Shown: one piece after another, positions 31,452 to 33,031 of the stretch | Numbering within the stretch: position 1 is the first letter of the stretch | Layout of the letters: each line of letters opens with the position of its first letter | Source: Paenibacillus sp. MSJ-34 | GTDB lineage: Bacteria > Bacillota > Bacilli > Paenibacillales > Paenibacillaceae | DNA: 33,031 nucleotides | Reading direction: 5' to 3' | NCBI RefSeq assembly: GCF_018918005.1 | Contig: NZ_JAHLPR010000060.1 | Coordinates: 1 to 33,031 of the forward strand | Program-made: the position numbers and the translations under genes | Notes under the pieces: model-generated | Databases searched by the model: none | Told to the model about the DNA's origin: nothing | What the model saw: the letters and a program-made list of their open reading frames with translations, nothing else

Positions 31452-31856
31452 GTGAACCAAACGGTCATGCTGCTCCTTTTTCTCTCGCTATTGCTTACGG
31501 CGTGTTCCGGACAAACGCCGCCTTCCGGTACGGAGCGGACGGCGGCGGTAATCGGCAATCCTACGGCTGAAGAAATATTGCAACAATCGAAAGATGCCGA
31601 TATTTTCATGTTTGACGATATCGTATACGTCAATGCCGACAATCTCGACTGGGTGCAGCAATTGCAGATCGGCGAGCTGGCGGAAATCGGCAAGATTCAA
31701 ACGAATTATCGCGAAGGAACGGATTTTATCAACGAAATGTCAACCAAACTGCCGATCGGCACCATCATCTATGAGCCGACAGCGAAGCAAGGCCCCGTAC
31801 TGATCGCAGAAATCGCAGGCAAGCCCGTTCGATATTTGGGACTCCTCGAAGGATAG
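31452..31856 (+). CDS. Small lipoprotein of unknown function
   Basis: The protein has 134 residues. GTG 31452 is preceded by AGGTGATAAAC; the longer frame from 31431 has no ribosome site. The signal sequence MNQTVMLLLFLSLLLTAC ends in a lipobox (LTAC), so the mature protein is lipid-linked at the outer face of the membrane. The mature part is short and acidic (DADIFMFDDIVYVNADNLDW, IGELAEIGKIQTNYREG). Similar small lipoproteins occur in Bacillales with no known role. It is convergent with the isomerase gene, leaving only five bases between their stops. Confidence 0.8.
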   Translation: MNQTVMLLLFLSLLLTACSGQTPPSGTERTAAVIGNPTAEEILQQSKDADIFMFDDIVYVNADNLDWVQQLQIGELAEIGKIQTNYREGTDFINEMSTKLPIGTIIYEPTAKQGPVLIAEIAGKPVRYLGLLEG

Positions 31857-31861
31857 CCCTT

Positions 31862-32830
31862 TTACACCCACCACATTTCGCCGAGCGGTTCTCTGAGCAG
31901 CACCTGCTGCAAACATTGCACCGCTTTGGTAAAGCCTTCGTCGACAGACATTAAGCCGTCCTCATGCTCAATGCTGACGACATAATCGTAGCCGACCAAA
32001 CGAAGGGCGCTCATAATATCCGCCCATGTCTTCAAATCATGGCCGAAGCCGACGGTACGGAACTGCCAGGCGCGGTCAAGCATCAACGCATACGACTGCA
32101 TATCGGTAACGCCATGCTTGTTGACGTTGACCGGATCGATCGTCGTATCTTTCGCATGGAAATGGTGGATCGCATTCTCGCGGCCGAGAATATGAATGGC
32201 TTGCACCGGGTCGATGCCTTGCCACCACATATGGCTCGGATCCAGATTGGCTCCGATCACCTCGCCCGCCGCCTCGCGCAGGCGCAGCAGCGTTGCCGGC
32301 GTATGAACGGAGAAGCCGCCATGCAGTTCGAGCGCGATTTTGACGCCGCGGTCAGACGCGAATTTCCCCGTTTCGGTCCAATAGGGAATGACCTTATTCG
32401 ACCATTGCCAATCGAGAATTTCTTGATAATCGTTCGGCCAAGGCGCAACGGGCCAGTTCGGATATTTCGCATCTTCGTGGTCGCCGGGACAGCCGGAAAA
32501 TCCGTTGACGACAGGAACTTCCAACCGCTCGGCCAACTCCACCGTACGAATGAATTCGTCGTGGAACTTCCGGGCGATCGGTTTTTGCGGATGCAGCGGA
32601 TTGCCGTGGCAGCTTAATGCGCTGATCGTCAAACCGCGCGACTCGAACGCCGCTTTGAACTGTTTCAGCTTGCTCTCGTCGGCAAGAAGCTCCTCCGGAT
32701 TGCAATGGCTGTTGCCCGGATAGCCGCCCGTTCCGATTTCGACGGCATCCAATCCTTTAGACGCAATGTAATCCAACGCTTCCTCCAACGGTTTTTGCGC
32801 AAACAATACGCTAAATACTCCCAGTTTCAA
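31862..32830 (-). CDS. Sugar phosphate isomerase/epimerase family protein
   Basis: The protein has 322 residues with the xylose-isomerase-like TIM barrel (AP endonuclease 2 fold). Candidate metal ligands lie in ALELHGG, GANLDPSHMWWQGIDP, HHFHAKDT and VSIEHED, as expected for this family. TTG 32830 has GGAGGTG at proper distance; the ATG at 32851 lies upstream of that site. Substrates vary (inositol derivatives, ketohexoses, hydroxypyruvate), so the reaction cannot be named. It is the only gene of its unit seen here. Confidence 0.88.
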   Translation of the reverse strand: MKLGVFSVLFAQKPLEEALDYIASKGLDAVEIGTGGYPGNSHCNPEELLADESKLKQFKAAFESRGLTISALSCHGNPLHPQKPIARKFHDEFIRTVELAERLEVPVVNGFSGCPGDHEDAKYPNWPVAPWPNDYQEILDWQWSNKVIPYWTETGKFASDRGVKIALELHGGFSVHTPATLLRLREAAGEVIGANLDPSHMWWQGIDPVQAIHILGRENAIHHFHAKDTTIDPVNVNKHGVTDMQSYALMLDRAWQFRTVGFGHDLKTWADIMSALRLVGYDYVVSIEHEDGLMSVDEGFTKAVQCLQQVLLREPLGEMWWV

Positions 32831-32920
32831 TAAGGACACCTCCGCATACATTCAATAAGCTTCTCGGAATTCACATTCCGTTGCAGACTCTAGCTTCCTA
32901 GCTAGGGTCTTCTATTGTTT

Positions 32921-33025
32921 CACCCCCAAACATGGGGTGCGAACAAACATTCCTCTTGACTTTTCAAAATCACCCCAATAATCGCCGAGAAGGCTTTTTT
33001 TATTTCTAATGAATTGGGTGATTTT
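32921..33025. repeat. Inverted repeats near the window end
   Basis: CACCCC (32921-32926) and GGGGTG (32934-32939) form a small hairpin. AAAATCACCCCAAT (32966-32979) and ATTGGGTGATTTT (33013-33025) are near-perfect complements around 33 nt. That loop contains GCC-GAGAA-GGC followed by seven T, a terminator-like element on the plus strand. The combination could be an attenuator or a regulator site, but the window ends before the next gene. Confidence 0.4.
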
Positions 33026-33031
33026 CATGAA

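Overview
The window looks like a chromosome segment from a spore-forming member of the Paenibacillaceae (Paenibacillus, Cohnella or a relative). The reasons are the mixed GC content, strong AGGAGG ribosome sites, frequent TTG/GTG starts, an S-layer-homology protein, a SinR/SinI pair, a sigK fragment and a UppP-type phosphatase. Genus assignment is inference; there is no rRNA or marker gene here to settle it.

Left part (1-15.4 kb) is an accessory and defence region, almost all on the minus strand. A five-gene operon (pRiA4b ORF-3-like protein, UPF0158 protein, two small unknown proteins, SWIM zinc-finger protein) occupies 4199-238. Next come a 51-residue protein, a solitary antitoxin with a broken toxin partner, and an intact RelB/RelE-type pair. 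A 139-nt multi-helix element follows, with the shape of a structured RNA or a miniature mobile element. Then comes a complete type I Wadjet system (jetA-jetB-jetC-jetD, 12824-6068), an SMC-like plasmid-defence complex. Beyond it lie a truncated sigK fragment and a second copy of the pRiA4b/UPF0158 pair, in which the UPF0158 copy is destroyed. The two copies are in direct orientation about 11 kb apart and bracket the toxin-antitoxin and Wadjet genes. A dispersed repeat follows the 3' ends of three genes in the region.

Middle part (15.4-21.1 kb) holds cell-envelope and hypothetical genes: a DUF5107/TPR protein, a secreted SLH-PrcB-like protein, UppP, a secreted YHYH/copper-amine-oxidase-N protein and a small stress-like protein. 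Between the SLH gene and uppP there are four evenly phased palindromes, GTTGTA-N5-TACAAC.

Right part (21.1-31.3 kb) is the most interesting. A minus-strand operon (28397-21152) encodes a short leader peptide, a membrane-anchored TIM-barrel glycosidase, a membrane HEAT-repeat protein, a processive family 2 glycosyltransferase, a receiver protein whose phospho-acceptor Asp is Glu, and a UDP-HexNAc 6-dehydrogenase. I read it as a synthase-dependent exopolysaccharide system. Directly upstream lies a SinR homologue, and divergent from that a SinI-like antirepressor translationally coupled to a tandem-barrel glycosidase-like protein. The operon promoter carries an exact SinR consensus box (GTTCTTT) in an inverted pair, and the sinI-sinR gap has an exact Spo0A box. 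Together these look like a self-contained, locally wired Sin-controlled matrix module. The last part (31.4-33 kb) has a small lipoprotein and a sugar phosphate isomerase/epimerase.
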